Below are positions 26,628 to 36,037 of a stretch of 64,000 bases of DNA, piece after piece. The notes under the pieces are model-generated. The model did not search any database and was not told the origin of the DNA. It worked only from the letters and a program-made list of their open reading frames with translations. The position numbers were made by a program, and so were the translations under genes. The stretch is from contig CARNVA010000002.1 of the NCBI GenBank assembly GCA_949031345.1, positions 1 through 64,000 on the forward strand, read 5' to 3'. How positions within the stretch are numbered: the stretch's first letter is position 1; each line of letters opens with the position of its first letter. The DNA is from an uncultured Eubacteriales bacterium. Its GTDB lineage: Bacteria; Bacillota; Clostridia; Christensenellales; UBA1242.

Positions 26628-27188
26628 ATGGTATTTGCAGGAGATTTTAGAAAAGGCACTACTTTTGAATGGGATGGCGTTGTTTATTCAGTTGTTGAAT
26701 TTTTACATGTTAAACCTGGAAAAGGCTCACCATTTGTAAGAGCTAAACTTAAAAATGTTATGACAGGACAGGTTAAAGAAACTACTTTTAACCCATCTGA
26801 CAAATTCCCAATCGCAGTTATTGAAAAGAAAGAAATGACTTATCTTTACAGTGATGGTGAAATTTATTACTTCATGGATGCTGAAACTTATGACCAAATT
26901 CCACTCAACAGAGACAGCGTTGAAGATGCTTTAAACTTTGTAAAAGAAAATGAAAACTGCACAATGTATTTCTATAAGGGAAATCCATTCTCAGTATATG
27001 CTCCAAACTTTGTCGAACTTGAAGTAATTGATTGTGAACCAGGTATTCAAGGTGATACATCAAAATCAACAAACAAGCCAGCTAAAGTTGAGACAGGTTA
27101 TGTTTTACAAGTGCCACTCTTTGTCAATATCGGAGACAAAATCAGAATTGATACAAGAGATGGAAGCTATATGGAAAGAATTAAATAA
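26628..27188 (+). CDS. efp: Elongation factor P
   Basis: 186-residue EF-P that relieves ribosome stalling at polyproline. Three beta domains; the tip loop is [12 protein letters not shown] with a Lys at residue 32, the position modified in many EF-Ps. The C-terminal signature [13 protein letters not shown] is intact. AAAGGAG precedes the ATG. It is followed by a terminator. Confidence 0.97.
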   Translation: MVFAGDFRKGTTFEWDGVVYSVVEFLHVKPGKGSPFVRAKLKNVMTGQVKETTFNPSDKFPIAVIEKKEMTYLYSDGEIYYFMDAETYDQIPLNRDSVEDALNFVKENENCTMYFYKGNPFSVYAPNFVELEVIDCEPGIQGDTSKSTNKPAKVETGYVLQVPLFVNIGDKIRIDTRDGSYMERIK

Positions 27189-27198
27189 TTCCAAATTT

Positions 27199-27223
27199 AA
27201 AAAGGGCAGTAATGCTCTTTTTT
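27199..27223 (+). terminator. Intrinsic terminator after efp
   Basis: AAAAAGGGCA (27199-27208) pairs with TGCTCTTTTT, one G-U pair, GTAA loop, T run. Confidence 0.85.
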
Positions 27224-27291
27224 GTTCTATGTATTTCGCTTTTATAAAAGTTGAAAACATAAAACAATACTTTTTTTTATCATATCATAGC

Positions 27292-27331
27292 AAAGGGGAT
27301 TAAATTCAGTGCAATTTAATTCTCTTTTTTT
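27292..27331 (+). terminator. Second terminator-like hairpin between efp and spoIIIAA
   Basis: AAAGGGGATTAAATT pairs with AATTTAATTCTCTTT (two G-U pairs), 6-nt loop, followed by a T run. It lies 70 nt beyond the efp terminator and about 65 nt before spoIIIAA. It may back up the first terminator or end a short separate transcript. Confidence 0.7.
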
Positions 27332-27396
27332 GACTTAATTTGTCGTTATGGAAAGAGTAAGTTTTCTTAATCATAGATTAGCCTTAGGAGCGAAAT

Positions 27397-28299
27397 ATGC
27401 TTGAGAAAATCCTTCCAACTGACATTTATGACATTTTAAAAAATAAGGTAAATTTGAAATCAATCAATGAAATAAGATTAAGGGCAGACAAGCCTATTGT
27501 TTTGGCTATTGGAAGTCAAAAAATCTTTCTTGGTACTTATGGTGTGACAGGAAACTTAAAAGAAGCTGTTACAGCAAGTAAGATTATGATTGAAGACATT
27601 ATATTTAGGGCTAGCGAATGCTCTATTTACTCGGTAAACGAACAGCTTAAAAGAGGTTATTTGGTCACAAAGGGCGGCATCAGATTGGGGATAGGCGGTG
27701 ATTTGATTGAAGAAGCTGGGAAGGTCAAAACAATGACAAATTTTACCAGTTTAAATATAAGGCTTCCTCATGAAGTGAAAAATTGTTCGCTTTCAGCTTT
27801 CAATTATCTCCTCTATGACAAAGGAATTTACAACACTCTTGTTATTTCGCCACCAGGTGCTGGCAAAACCACTTTTTTAAGAGATTTTGTTTATCAGCTT
27901 TCCGAAAGAAACTATGCGTATAATGTGCTTATTCTAGATGAGCGTGGTGAGCTTGACTTAGGAGATGATGGCAATATTGGCAACTTTGCTGATAAGATTT
28001 GTTTTGCGAGAAAAGCACTTGGATTTGAAAATGGAATAAGGTCACTTTCTCCAAACTTAATTGTCACTGACGAGCTTGGACAAAAAGAAGATATTGACGC
28101 AGTGGAATATGCTGTAAATTCGGGCGTTTCAATTCTTGCATCTGTTCACAGTGACAGCATGGAAAGTTTTACTAAAAAGCCCAACTTTGAAAAACTCATC
28201 AAAGAAAAAGTTTTCAAAAGATATGTGCTTCTTTCAATGAGAAATGGTCCCGGGACTCTTGAAGGAATTTATAACGAAAATTTCACAAGATTGCAATAA
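27397..28299 (+). CDS. spoIIIAA: Stage III sporulation protein AA (SpoIIIAA ATPase)
   Basis: 300-residue secretion-type ATPase of the SpoIIIA-SpoIIQ channel that links mother cell and forespore. Walker A is SPPGAGKTTFLRDF (residues about 145-158), Walker B-like LILDERGELD follows, and IVTDELG is the conserved later motif. It has the start of a canonical eight-gene operon. A sigma-E type promoter is expected but could not be fixed with confidence in the 65 nt upstream. GGAG precedes the ATG. Confidence 0.95.
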   Translation: MLEKILPTDIYDILKNKVNLKSINEIRLRADKPIVLAIGSQKIFLGTYGVTGNLKEAVTASKIMIEDIIFRASECSIYSVNEQLKRGYLVTKGGIRLGIGGDLIEEAGKVKTMTNFTSLNIRLPHEVKNCSLSAFNYLLYDKGIYNTLVISPPGAGKTTFLRDFVYQLSERNYAYNVLILDERGELDLGDDGNIGNFADKICFARKALGFENGIRSLSPNLIVTDELGQKEDIDAVEYAVNSGVSILASVHSDSMESFTKKPNFEKLIKEKVFKRYVLLSMRNGPGTLEGIYNENFTRLQ

Positions 28300-28308
28300 G
28301 GAGGAAAA

Positions 28309-28803
28309 ATGAAATACTTATTTTTGGCGATTATGGCTGGCATTTGCATTTACATAGGTTTTATGTTTTCAAGAAAGTACAAAACAAGGGCGGATTTTTT
28401 TCAAGCACTTGTGCTTTTATGCCAAAAATTTGATGTCGAAATCAATTATTCAAGAGAACGACTTAAAAATATTTTCAATGGACTTGATGAAAAACAAAAA
28501 AGCAAGCTTCATGGAATAGATAATAATTTTATTTCTTTCATAAACAAAGAGACACCTTTAGAACGCGATTTTCTTTTTAAAAACATTAAATTTTTAAAAG
28601 AAGAAGAGAAAGATGTGATATTTATGTTTTTCAAAAGTCTTGGAAGAAGCGATGTTGACAGTCAATCAAAAGAAATTAAAAATTTTCAAGCACGATTTGA
28701 GACTTTATCATCTTCAGCAGCTGTTGAAAATAAAAAGTTTGGCTCTTTATCAATCAAACTTGGGATAATTTCTGGTCTCGTAATAGTCGTTTTGCTTATC
28801 TGA
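28309..28803 (+). CDS. spoIIIAB: Stage III sporulation protein AB
   Basis: 164-residue membrane protein with N- and C-terminal hydrophobic segments (about 2-18 and 147-164) around a helical domain, as in GspF-like SpoIIIAB. Motif LGRSDVDSQSKEIKNF is typical. AAGGAGG ribosome binding site; second gene of the operon. Confidence 0.92.
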   Translation: MKYLFLAIMAGICIYIGFMFSRKYKTRADFFQALVLLCQKFDVEINYSRERLKNIFNGLDEKQKSKLHGIDNNFISFINKETPLERDFLFKNIKFLKEEEKDVIFMFFKSLGRSDVDSQSKEIKNFQARFETLSSSAAVENKKFGSLSIKLGIISGLVIVVLLI

Positions 28804-28820
28804 CAAAAAGGAGAAAACAA

Positions 28821-29015
28821 ATGGATGTAGAAATTATTTTTAAAATTGCTGCAATTGGTGTGCTTACTGCAATACTTGGACAAATTTTGAAGCAAACAGG
28901 CAGAGAAGACATCTCAACTGTGGCAACACTCGCAGGACTTATAATCGTGCTTGTAATGGTATTAAATCTTATCGGAGATTTATTTGTAACACTTAAAACA
29001 ATATTTAATTTTTAA
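28821..29015 (+). CDS. spoIIIAC: Stage III sporulation protein AC
   Basis: 64-residue, two-helix membrane protein of the SpoIIIA complex. Typical sequence IFKIAAIGVLTAILGQILKQTGRED. AAAAGGAG before the ATG. Third gene of the operon. Confidence 0.93.
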   Translation: MDVEIIFKIAAIGVLTAILGQILKQTGREDISTVATLAGLIIVLVMVLNLIGDLFVTLKTIFNF

Positions 29016-29038
29016 GGTTTAAAGATTTAAAGAGGATT

Positions 29039-29431
29039 ATGGATATAATTTTTAAAATAGTGGCAATAGGGCTTATTTCTTGCGTAGCGGCAATGGTAAT
29101 TAAGCCTATTCGCTCAGATTTTGCGGTAATAGTTGGAATTGTCGGTGGACTTCTTATAATCGGAATGATTATAAATTACTTCACCGGTATTTTATCATCT
29201 ATTAAAGATATAATCGGCGTTACAGGACTTAATTCAAGCTTATATACAATCTTGCTTAAAATTATCGGTATTGGCTATCTTATAGAATTTTCGGCTGGAA
29301 TTTGCTCGGAAACAGGCAATTCTGGACTGGGTGATAAGATACTCTTGGGCGGAAAGCTTGTGATAATGGTGATGGCTCTGCCAATCGTCACAAACATTCT
29401 AAATATTATTATGGAACTTTTGCCCACATGA
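29039..29431 (+). CDS. spoIIIAD: Stage III sporulation protein AD
   Basis: 130-residue polytopic membrane protein. It resembles SpoIIIAC at its N-terminus (IFKIVAIGLISCVAAMVIKP) and has the conserved C-terminal half with GYLIEFSAGICSETGNSGLGDKI split over two helices. It overlaps spoIIIAE by 4 nt. Confidence 0.93.
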   Translation: MDIIFKIVAIGLISCVAAMVIKPIRSDFAVIVGIVGGLLIIGMIINYFTGILSSIKDIIGVTGLNSSLYTILLKIIGIGYLIEFSAGICSETGNSGLGDKILLGGKLVIMVMALPIVTNILNIIMELLPT

Positions 29432-30723
29432 AAAATAAAAGTAAAAAAAGCATCAAAAAGGTAGGTTTGAAAGGCGCAAATAAAAGAGCCTCTGGTCTAT
29501 TCAAATTCACTGCCATAATAGCGGTAATATTATTCTTTTGCTTCTGTCCAACTTTCAGCACCACAAGTGCCGCCACCACCTTAAATATTTCTTCCGCCAC
29601 CACAAGCTATTCAAAAGAATATCAATCAAACATATCAAGTGATGATCTTCAACAGGAAATAAAAGACCAACTTGATGGGCTTGATCTTGACAGCTTAGAC
29701 AAAATATTAGCAGGTTTTTCAACAGGGCAACTTGCCTTATTTGGCGGAAATAGCTTTCTTGAAAAAATTGAAAAGCTTTTATCAGGAGATTTTGACAACG
29801 GTAAAAGTGTCTGGACAAACCTTCTTAGCATATTTCTTGACAACTTGCTTGGCCTTCTTCCAATAATCTCTTTAATCATTGCCATATCGCTGCTAGGCAA
29901 TATGATACAAGGCCTAAAACCTTCGTCAAGTGGAAAGTCTATTTCAAGTCTTATACATTTTGTAACCTATGGTTTTATAGTGGTCCTGGTCTTATCAATA
30001 GTGATAAAAATGATTTCGACAACTACTGGCAGTATTCTTTCAATTAAAGCCCAAATGGATGCAATTTTTCCACTTCTTCTTACCTTTCTTACAGCAATAG
30101 GCGGTACAGTTTCAAGCTCGGTATATCAACCAGCTATGGCTCTTCTTTCTGGTGTAATAATAAATCTTTTTACCTATGTTTTGCTGCCTTTATTTATTTT
30201 TTCAATTGTGTTTTCAATTGTATCAAACTTATCTAATACAGTAAAGCTTAGCAAATTTACAGCTTTCTTTGACAGCACATTTAAATGGCTTACAGGACTG
30301 ATATTTACTATCTTCACAGCTTTTCTTTCTATTCAAGGAATTACAGCTGGGTCTATAGACGGAATATCAATGAAAACTGCCAAATATGCCATTCGTTCTT
30401 ATGTGCCACTTCTGGGCTCATATCTTAGCGATGGAATGGGACTTATTCTCGCGTCATCCAATCTCATTAAAAATGCTGTTGGTGCTGCCGGACTTTTCAT
30501 GCTTCTTGCAACAATCTTATCTCCGCTTATTGAGCTTATCATATTTATGTTGGCATTAAAACTCATTGCTGGCATAGTTGAGCCTTTAGGAAGCAAGCAA
30601 ATTGCAAACTTCATTTCATCTATATCTAAAAGTATGGTGCTGCTTATTGTAATTTTGATTGCCGTTGCGTTTATATATTTCATTATGATAGGTCTTGTAA
30701 TGTGCTCGGCAAATCTATTTTAA
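29428..30723 (+). CDS. spoIIIAE: Stage III sporulation protein AE
   Basis: 431-residue membrane protein, the largest of the operon. It has a basic N-terminus and a signal-like helix (residues about 27-50), a Ser/Thr-rich extracytoplasmic stretch with DLQQEIKDQLDGLDLDSLD, then seven or so transmembrane helices. AE-type proteins may form the channel's export apparatus. The start ATG overlaps the spoIIIAD stop (ATGA). Confidence 0.93.
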   Translation: MKNKSKKSIKKVGLKGANKRASGLFKFTAIIAVILFFCFCPTFSTTSAATTLNISSATTSYSKEYQSNISSDDLQQEIKDQLDGLDLDSLDKILAGFSTGQLALFGGNSFLEKIEKLLSGDFDNGKSVWTNLLSIFLDNLLGLLPIISLIIAISLLGNMIQGLKPSSSGKSISSLIHFVTYGFIVVLVLSIVIKMISTTTGSILSIKAQMDAIFPLLLTFLTAIGGTVSSSVYQPAMALLSGVIINLFTYVLLPLFIFSIVFSIVSNLSNTVKLSKFTAFFDSTFKWLTGLIFTIFTAFLSIQGITAGSIDGISMKTAKYAIRSYVPLLGSYLSDGMGLILASSNLIKNAVGAAGLFMLLATILSPLIELIIFMLALKLIAGIVEPLGSKQIANFISSISKSMVLLIVILIAVAFIYFIMIGLVMCSANLF

Positions 30724-30752
30724 CAACAAACAAATATAACAAGGAGGGCAAT

Positions 30753-31256
30753 ATGCTTAGTACTTTATCAGGCTGGATATTATCTATTGCAGGCGTAATT
30801 TGCATATCTGTGATAGTAGAGCTTGTCATGCCAGACGGCCAGATGAACAGTTATATAAAAAAAATCTTGTCTTTTATAATTGTGCTTGTGATTATTTTGC
30901 CTCTCCCAAAACTTTTAAAAACAGAAATTGATTTAAACAATATCTTTGATTACAGCGAAAATATTGAAGTGGATGAAGATTATCTTTATCAACTTAATCT
31001 AAACAAAATCAATATTGCAAAAGACGATATTGAAACAAAGATAAAAAGTCATGGATACAACAATGTTTTTGTTTATGTCAACGCCGATATTTTTCAAAAC
31101 AACATGCGATTTAAGTCTATTACTGTCGATTTAAGCGGGCTTGTCATATCCGGAAATTCTGAGCATAATGATATAACAAAGATTAAAAAAGACATCAGTA
31201 AAATTATTACGGAGTATGTCACAATTGACGAGGAGGCAATCATTTATGACGAGTAA
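30753..31256 (+). CDS. spoIIIAF: Stage III sporulation protein AF
   Basis: 167-residue membrane protein with two N-terminal helices (LSGWILSIAGVICISVIVELVMP is split by the typical SGWI start) and a soluble ring-building-type domain. The start is ATG 30753 after AAGGAGGG; the frame extends upstream into spoIIIAE without a ribosome binding site. It overlaps spoIIIAG by 11 nt. Confidence 0.9.
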   Translation: MLSTLSGWILSIAGVICISVIVELVMPDGQMNSYIKKILSFIIVLVIILPLPKLLKTEIDLNNIFDYSENIEVDEDYLYQLNLNKINIAKDDIETKIKSHGYNNVFVYVNADIFQNNMRFKSITVDLSGLVISGNSEHNDITKIKKDISKIITEYVTIDEEAIIYDE

Positions 31257-31788
31257 AATAAAGGACAAGTTTCGTATTTTATTTGAACGTATTAAAAAGG
31301 TAAAACATTTTGAAATATACATTGCGGTAGGACTTGCCATCATTATTGCTGTTATTTACTTTTCTTTCTTAAAAGCTCCCTCGCAAAATAAAGACACAAA
31401 CAACAAAATCGACAATGTTAGCTCAAATTTTTCAAGCTCAGGCGAATATATAGATTACCTTGAGAATAAACTTGAAAATGTAATCACTTTAGTAAAGGGG
31501 GCTGGAAATGTAGAAGTTGTTGTCACTTTAGAAAAAGGCTTTGAATATGTCTACGCAACAGAAGAAGAAACACGAACAACAGCAAACGGGACAACCATTA
31601 CCACTTCAAATATTGTTATGGTCAATGGAAAACCTGTGATAAAGGAAGAAATCTATCCAGTAGTGCAAGGCATTGTCATTGTTGCAAGTGGGGCAAACAA
31701 TGTCTCTGTAAAAATGGACATCCTATCGATAGTGCAGACAGTGATAGAAATAGAAAACTCAAAGATAAACATTTATGCGGGTAATTAA
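31246..31788 (+). CDS. spoIIIAG: Stage III sporulation protein AG
   Basis: 180-residue single-span protein; SpoIIIAG forms a large ring between the two spore membranes. Transmembrane helix about residues 25-43, Ser/Asn-rich linker, then the soluble domain (LENVITLVKGAGNVEVVVTLEKG). It is shorter than B. subtilis AG (about 229). Start ATG 31246 after GAGGAGG inside spoIIIAF. Confidence 0.92.
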   Translation: MTSKIKDKFRILFERIKKVKHFEIYIAVGLAIIIAVIYFSFLKAPSQNKDTNNKIDNVSSNFSSSGEYIDYLENKLENVITLVKGAGNVEVVVTLEKGFEYVYATEEETRTTANGTTITTSNIVMVNGKPVIKEEIYPVVQGIVIVASGANNVSVKMDILSIVQTVIEIENSKINIYAGN

Positions 31789-31813
31789 ACAATTAAAATA
31801 AAAGGAGATTAAA

Positions 31814-32284
31814 ATGAAAAAAAGGACAAAAATCATTATTATTGCCGTGATGGTATTACTTTTAGGCGTGACAGGCTATCTCAATGTTATGCTTAATAAA
31901 TCTGTAACACAAGAAAAAGATTCAACAACAACTTCATCAAGTTATTTTTCAAGCTATCGCACAACAAGGGAATCAACTCGTGACCAAGAAATGCTTTACT
32001 ATGATGCAATCATTGCAAATGAATCTTCAACTGAAGAAGCTGTGAAAAACGCTGAAGCATCAAAACTTTCACTTATCAAGCAAATGGAACAAGAGCTTGT
32101 AATTGAAGGTCTTATAAAAGCAAAAGGTTTCAATGAATGCATTGTTTCAATAGCAAACGGCAATATCAATGCAGTTGTCAAAGCTAAAGAGATTTCAAAA
32201 GCAGAAGCAGCTCAAATTGTGGCTGTAATACAATCTCAACTTACTGCAACAATTGAAAATATCAAAATTATTCCTGTAGAATAA
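31814..32284 (+). CDS. spoIIIAH: Stage III sporulation protein AH
   Basis: 156-residue single-span protein that pairs with SpoIIQ across the intermembrane space. Transmembrane helix about residues 5-25, a linker with SSYFSSYRTTRESTRDQEM, then the ring-building domain ending in KAEAAQIVAVIQSQL. It is compact relative to B. subtilis AH (218). AAAGGAG ribosome binding site. Last gene of the spoIIIA operon; no clear terminator follows, but a new promoter does. Confidence 0.93.
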   Translation: MKKRTKIIIIAVMVLLLGVTGYLNVMLNKSVTQEKDSTTTSSSYFSSYRTTRESTRDQEMLYYDAIIANESSTEEAVKNAEASKLSLIKQMEQELVIEGLIKAKGFNECIVSIANGNINAVVKAKEISKAEAAQIVAVIQSQLTATIENIKIIPVE

Positions 32285-32313
32285 TTGCAAAACAAAAATA
32301 AATGTGTTACAAT
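32285..32313 (+). promoter_or_regulatory. Promoter for yqhY-nusB
   Basis: TTGCAA (32285-32290) and TACAAT (32308-32313), 17-nt spacer, immediately after spoIIIAH. Its own promoter allows vegetative expression independent of the sporulation operon. Confidence 0.7.
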
Positions 32314-32367
32314 ATTAAAGATAAATTTTGATTTAATCAAAAGTTAAACCAATGAATGGGAGTATTT

Positions 32368-32727
32368 ATGAGTAAAAATGAAACAGGCTCACTGAAAAAA
32401 GGAAAGGTGGATATTGATAGAGATATCTTACTTTCTATCATAAATCTTGCTACTAAAGAAATCAATGGAGTTGATGCACTTACAAATGCAGAGCTCTCTT
32501 TCTTTAGAAAACTCTCAAAATCAAAATCAGAGGGTGTAAACATCAAATTCGATGTCAATGGAGTGCTTAATGTTGATGTTTATATAATTGTCCATATTGG
32601 ATACAGCGTTCCCGATATAGCTTACAGGGTGCAAGAGAATATTAAAAACTCTTTAAACTCTATGGTAGGCATCAAGCCAGGCAAAATCAATGTCCATGTA
32701 AGTGGCGTAAATTGTGAAGAGGCATAA
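32368..32727 (+). CDS. yqhY: Asp23/Gls24 family protein (YqhY-like)
   Basis: 119-residue Asp23/Gls24-family protein; YqhY in B. subtilis is linked to acetyl-CoA carboxylase control. Family motifs: INLATKEINGVDALTNAEL and VPDIAYRVQENIKNSLNSM. Start ATG 32368 after GGGAG; a slightly longer start at 32356 would overlap that site. It directly follows spoIIIAH, with accB and accC missing from the usual interval, and leads into nusB. Confidence 0.88.
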   Translation: MSKNETGSLKKGKVDIDRDILLSIINLATKEINGVDALTNAELSFFRKLSKSKSEGVNIKFDVNGVLNVDVYIIVHIGYSVPDIAYRVQENIKNSLNSMVGIKPGKINVHVSGVNCEEA

Positions 32728-32730
32728 ATT

Positions 32731-33123
32731 ATGAGAACGCAAGCAAGAGAACACGCTTTTCAACTTATATTTGAAAGACTTTTCGTCAAAAACAACTATA
32801 CCTTTGACGAAGAGTTTTTTTCGTCTTTGAAAAAAGAGGAAGACAAAATCTTTGCTCAAGACATTGTGAAAAGCTTTGAAGAACATAGAGAAGAGCTTAC
32901 ACAACTTATTTCTTCCCATTTAATTGGATACGAAATTGACAGAGTATATAAAATTGACCTCGCTTTAATGTATTTATCACTTACAGAAATTAAATACATT
33001 GGCACTCCCTTTCAAGTTGCCATAAATGAAACGCTGACTATTGCTAAGAAATATTCAACAATAAAAAGCAGCAAATTCATCAATGGCGTTTTATCATCTA
33101 TTTTAAAGGATATAAAAATTTAG
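32731..33123 (+). CDS. nusB: Transcription antitermination protein NusB
   Basis: 130-residue all-helical NusB that acts in rRNA antitermination. Signature RTQAREHAFQLIFERL at the N-terminus and FINGVLSSILKDI at the end. It lies 3 nt after yqhY. folD, commonly next, is absent. Confidence 0.94.
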   Translation: MRTQAREHAFQLIFERLFVKNNYTFDEEFFSSLKKEEDKIFAQDIVKSFEEHREELTQLISSHLIGYEIDRVYKIDLALMYLSLTEIKYIGTPFQVAINETLTIAKKYSTIKSSKFINGVLSSILKDIKI

Positions 33124-33143
33124 AAAGGGATTTAAATTTAAAA

Positions 33144-34328
33144 ATGACCAATGCCATTACAGTTTCAAAACTTAATACCTATATAAAACAGATATTTGAT
33201 AGTGAAGAGCTTCTGCATAATATTCCAGTTGTAGGAGAGGTTTTTGGTGTAAGTTTATCAAGGAATGTCATTTATTTTTCACTTAAAGATGAGGATGCAA
33301 CACTGCCATGCGTATGTTTTTATCCAAATTATATTGATAAAATTGTCGAAGGCTCCAAAATAATTGCCACAGGCTCGCCAAATTTCTATATAAAGGGTGG
33401 CAAACTTAATTTCAATGTTGTTCAAATTGAAAATGCTGGACAAGGCAAACTTTATGAAGAGTTTATCAAACTTAAAGAAAATTTAATGAAAGAAGGTCTG
33501 TTTGATGAGCCACACAAAAAGCCTATCCCGAAAGACATTAAACGAATAGGCGTAATCACTTCACGAGAGGGGGCTGTAATACAAGATATTAAAAATGTAT
33601 CATGGCGCAGAAATCCTACAGTAGACATTGTTCTTTTTAATACAAAAGTGCAGGGAAATGGCGCTGAAAATGAAATAGCTCACGCAATTGAAAGAATGGG
33701 AAGCTATCCAAACATCGATGTAATTATTGTTGCGAGAGGTGGCGGCTCTCTTGAAGACTTATGGGCATATAACACTGAAATTGTTGCAAGAGCAACTTAC
33801 AATTGTCCAAAGCCAATTATATCAGCTATAGGACATGAAACTGACTTTACAATTATAGACTTCGTGAGTGACTTGCGAGCCCCGACGCCGTCAGCTGCGG
33901 CTGAGCTTTTAACTTACAATTTAAATGACAAAAAATATGAAATGTTTGAAAGGTTTAATAAATTTTTTAAAGCTTCAAAAGAGTTTATGAATTTTAATTT
34001 AAGATCACTTTATAGTAAAGGTTTTTATTTGACAAACAATTTTGAAAAGCTTATAACTAAAAATTCGATGAATTTAGAACGCAATAAAAACATTTTGAAA
34101 AACAATATAGACTATTTTCTTAATCAAAAATATTATGAACTAGGATTAAAAGAAAACACATTAAACAAAATCAATCCGCATGAAATGTTAAATAGAGGTT
34201 ATGCAAAAATAGAACAGAATGGAAATAGCATAAATTCGATTAAAAAAGTTGCACTAAACGAAGATTTAACTATAATATTAAAAGACGGACAAATTAAAAC
34301 TAAACCAATAGAAAAAGGAGAAAACTGA
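33144..34328 (+). CDS. xseA: Exodeoxyribonuclease VII large subunit
   Basis: 394-residue large subunit of the single-strand-specific ExoVII. N-terminal OB fold (VVGEVFGVSLSRNVIYFSLKD), then the catalytic region with IGVITSREGAVIQDI, VARGGGSLEDLW and GHETDFTIIDFVSDLRAPTPSAAAE (split in the protein by two residues). The C-terminus is a coiled coil. The start ATG at 33144 has only a weak AAAGGGA upstream. proS overlaps its stop by 1 nt, so the small subunit xseB comes one gene later than usual. Confidence 0.95.
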   Translation: MTNAITVSKLNTYIKQIFDSEELLHNIPVVGEVFGVSLSRNVIYFSLKDEDATLPCVCFYPNYIDKIVEGSKIIATGSPNFYIKGGKLNFNVVQIENAGQGKLYEEFIKLKENLMKEGLFDEPHKKPIPKDIKRIGVITSREGAVIQDIKNVSWRRNPTVDIVLFNTKVQGNGAENEIAHAIERMGSYPNIDVIIVARGGGSLEDLWAYNTEIVARATYNCPKPIISAIGHETDFTIIDFVSDLRAPTPSAAAELLTYNLNDKKYEMFERFNKFFKASKEFMNFNLRSLYSKGFYLTNNFEKLITKNSMNLERNKNILKNNIDYFLNQKYYELGLKENTLNKINPHEMLNRGYAKIEQNGNSINSIKKVALNEDLTIILKDGQIKTKPIEKGEN

Positions 34329-36028
34329 TGAAAATAAGTAAACTGGTTGGAGAAAGGCTTAAAGAAGTGCCAGCTGGTGTCACTGCAAAAAGTCATAGCT
34401 TGCTGTTAAGAGCAGGTTATATTAAGCAGGTGGCAAATGGCATTTATTCGCTTTACCCAGCCGCACAAAGAGTAATTTTAAAAATTGAAAACATTATAAG
34501 ACAAGAAATGAATGGCGTTGATGGACAAGAAGTACATCTTCCTGTTGTTATGCCAAGAGAAATGTGGGATAAGAGTGGAAGATATGCTTCAATTGGCTCA
34601 GAAATGCTGAGATTTAAAGACAGAAATGACAGAGATATGCTTATCGGAATGACTCATGAAGAAGCAGCTGTTCATCTTTGCCAAAACACTATAAAAAGCT
34701 ATGACCAATTGCCATTCATGATTTATCAAATTCAAACTAAATTTAGAGATGAAGCCAGACCAAGAGCTGGACTTTTGCGTGTAAGAGAATTTACTATGAA
34801 AGACGGTTATTCATTCCACACCTCTCATGAAGACTTAAATGAATATTATGACAGGGTTTATGGAGCTTATAACAGAGTGTTTAAGCGTATAGGAATGAAA
34901 AATGTCATTGCTATCAAGTCTGATAACGGAATGATGGGTGGAGATGCCTCTGACGAATTTCAACTTCTCGTCGAAGCTGGAGAAGACAATATTGTAATCT
35001 GCCAGCATTGCGGATACAAAGCAAATATGGAAATTGCAACCGCAAAAAAAGATGAAGTTTCATTCACTGATGAAGCTTTAAATGAAATTTATACTAAAGA
35101 TGCAAAAACAATTGATGAGCTTGCAACACTCCTTAAAAAAGACAAAAAACAATTTATAAAAGCAGTTTGTTATGCAATATCAGGCGAAAAAGATAAAGTG
35201 GTTGTTGCTTTTGTAAGAGGTGATAAAGAAGTAAACGAAGCCAAGCTTAAAAAACATTTAGGTGTTGAAGATATTGCTGTGACAGATATTTCAGAAACAG
35301 GTCTTGTAAAGGGTAATATTGGCTGTGTAGGCCTTGAAATTACCAATATAAAAGTGTTCGATAAATCTTTAGAAGGGCTTACAGGAATGATTTGTGGCGC
35401 AAATAAAGAAGAATATCATCTTGGCGGCGTGAATTTAGAACGCGATGTTAAACCAAGTGAATATGTTGACATTATAAAAGTAAATGAAGGTGACCTTTGC
35501 CATGAATGTGGCGCACCAATTATTATAAAAAAAGGCATAGAAGTGGGTAATATCTTCAAACTTGACACAAAATATACAAAAACAATGGATATGACAATTT
35601 CAATGCCAGACGGAAGTAAGCTTCATCCAATTATGGGTTGCTATGGCATAGGTATTGGCAGATGTCTTGCCGGAATCGTTGAAGAAAGCGCCGACGAAAA
35701 GGGAATTGTTTGGCCTATGGCAGTTGCACCATGGCAAATCTATCTCTGTCCACTCAGAAATGACGATGCTGAAATTGAAAAGAAAGCTGATGAACTTTAT
35801 GAGAAATTATCTAAAAATTTTGAAGTGCTTTATGATGATAGGAAAACATCAGCAGGAATGAAACTTACTGACAGCGAGCTTATGGGAATTCCTGTAAGAG
35901 TAGTAATAAGTCCAAGATCACTCAGCGCAAATCAAGCAGAAATTACAATAAGAGAAAGTGGTGAAAAAATAATGGTAGAGCTTGATAAACTAGAAGAAAC
36001 ACTTTCAAATCTTACAAAATTAAATTAG
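34328..36028 (+). CDS. proS: Prolyl-tRNA synthetase (bacterial type)
   Basis: 566-residue class II ProRS charging tRNA-Pro. Motif 1 region GIYSLYPAAQRVILKIE, motif 2 FRDEARPRAGLLRVREFTMKD, the inserted editing (YbaK-like) domain at about 225-385, motif 3 GCYGIGIGRCLAG and the anticodon-binding domain at the end. It sits between xseA and xseB: its ATG shares a base with the xseA TGA, and xseB starts 9 nt later. In B. subtilis proS lies between rseP and polC, so it has been relocated. No T-box is seen. Confidence 0.96.
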   Translation: MKISKLVGERLKEVPAGVTAKSHSLLLRAGYIKQVANGIYSLYPAAQRVILKIENIIRQEMNGVDGQEVHLPVVMPREMWDKSGRYASIGSEMLRFKDRNDRDMLIGMTHEEAAVHLCQNTIKSYDQLPFMIYQIQTKFRDEARPRAGLLRVREFTMKDGYSFHTSHEDLNEYYDRVYGAYNRVFKRIGMKNVIAIKSDNGMMGGDASDEFQLLVEAGEDNIVICQHCGYKANMEIATAKKDEVSFTDEALNEIYTKDAKTIDELATLLKKDKKQFIKAVCYAISGEKDKVVVAFVRGDKEVNEAKLKKHLGVEDIAVTDISETGLVKGNIGCVGLEITNIKVFDKSLEGLTGMICGANKEEYHLGGVNLERDVKPSEYVDIIKVNEGDLCHECGAPIIIKKGIEVGNIFKLDTKYTKTMDMTISMPDGSKLHPIMGCYGIGIGRCLAGIVEESADEKGIVWPMAVAPWQIYLCPLRNDDAEIEKKADELYEKLSKNFEVLYDDRKTSAGMKLTDSELMGIPVRVVISPRSLSANQAEITIRESGEKIMVELDKLEETLSNLTKLN

Positions 36029-36037
36029 GAGGAAAGC

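Noticed and set aside
27340..27396. Sigma-E promoter for spoIIIAA
   Set aside because: Expected from biology, but no pair of boxes with proper spacing was convincing by eye.
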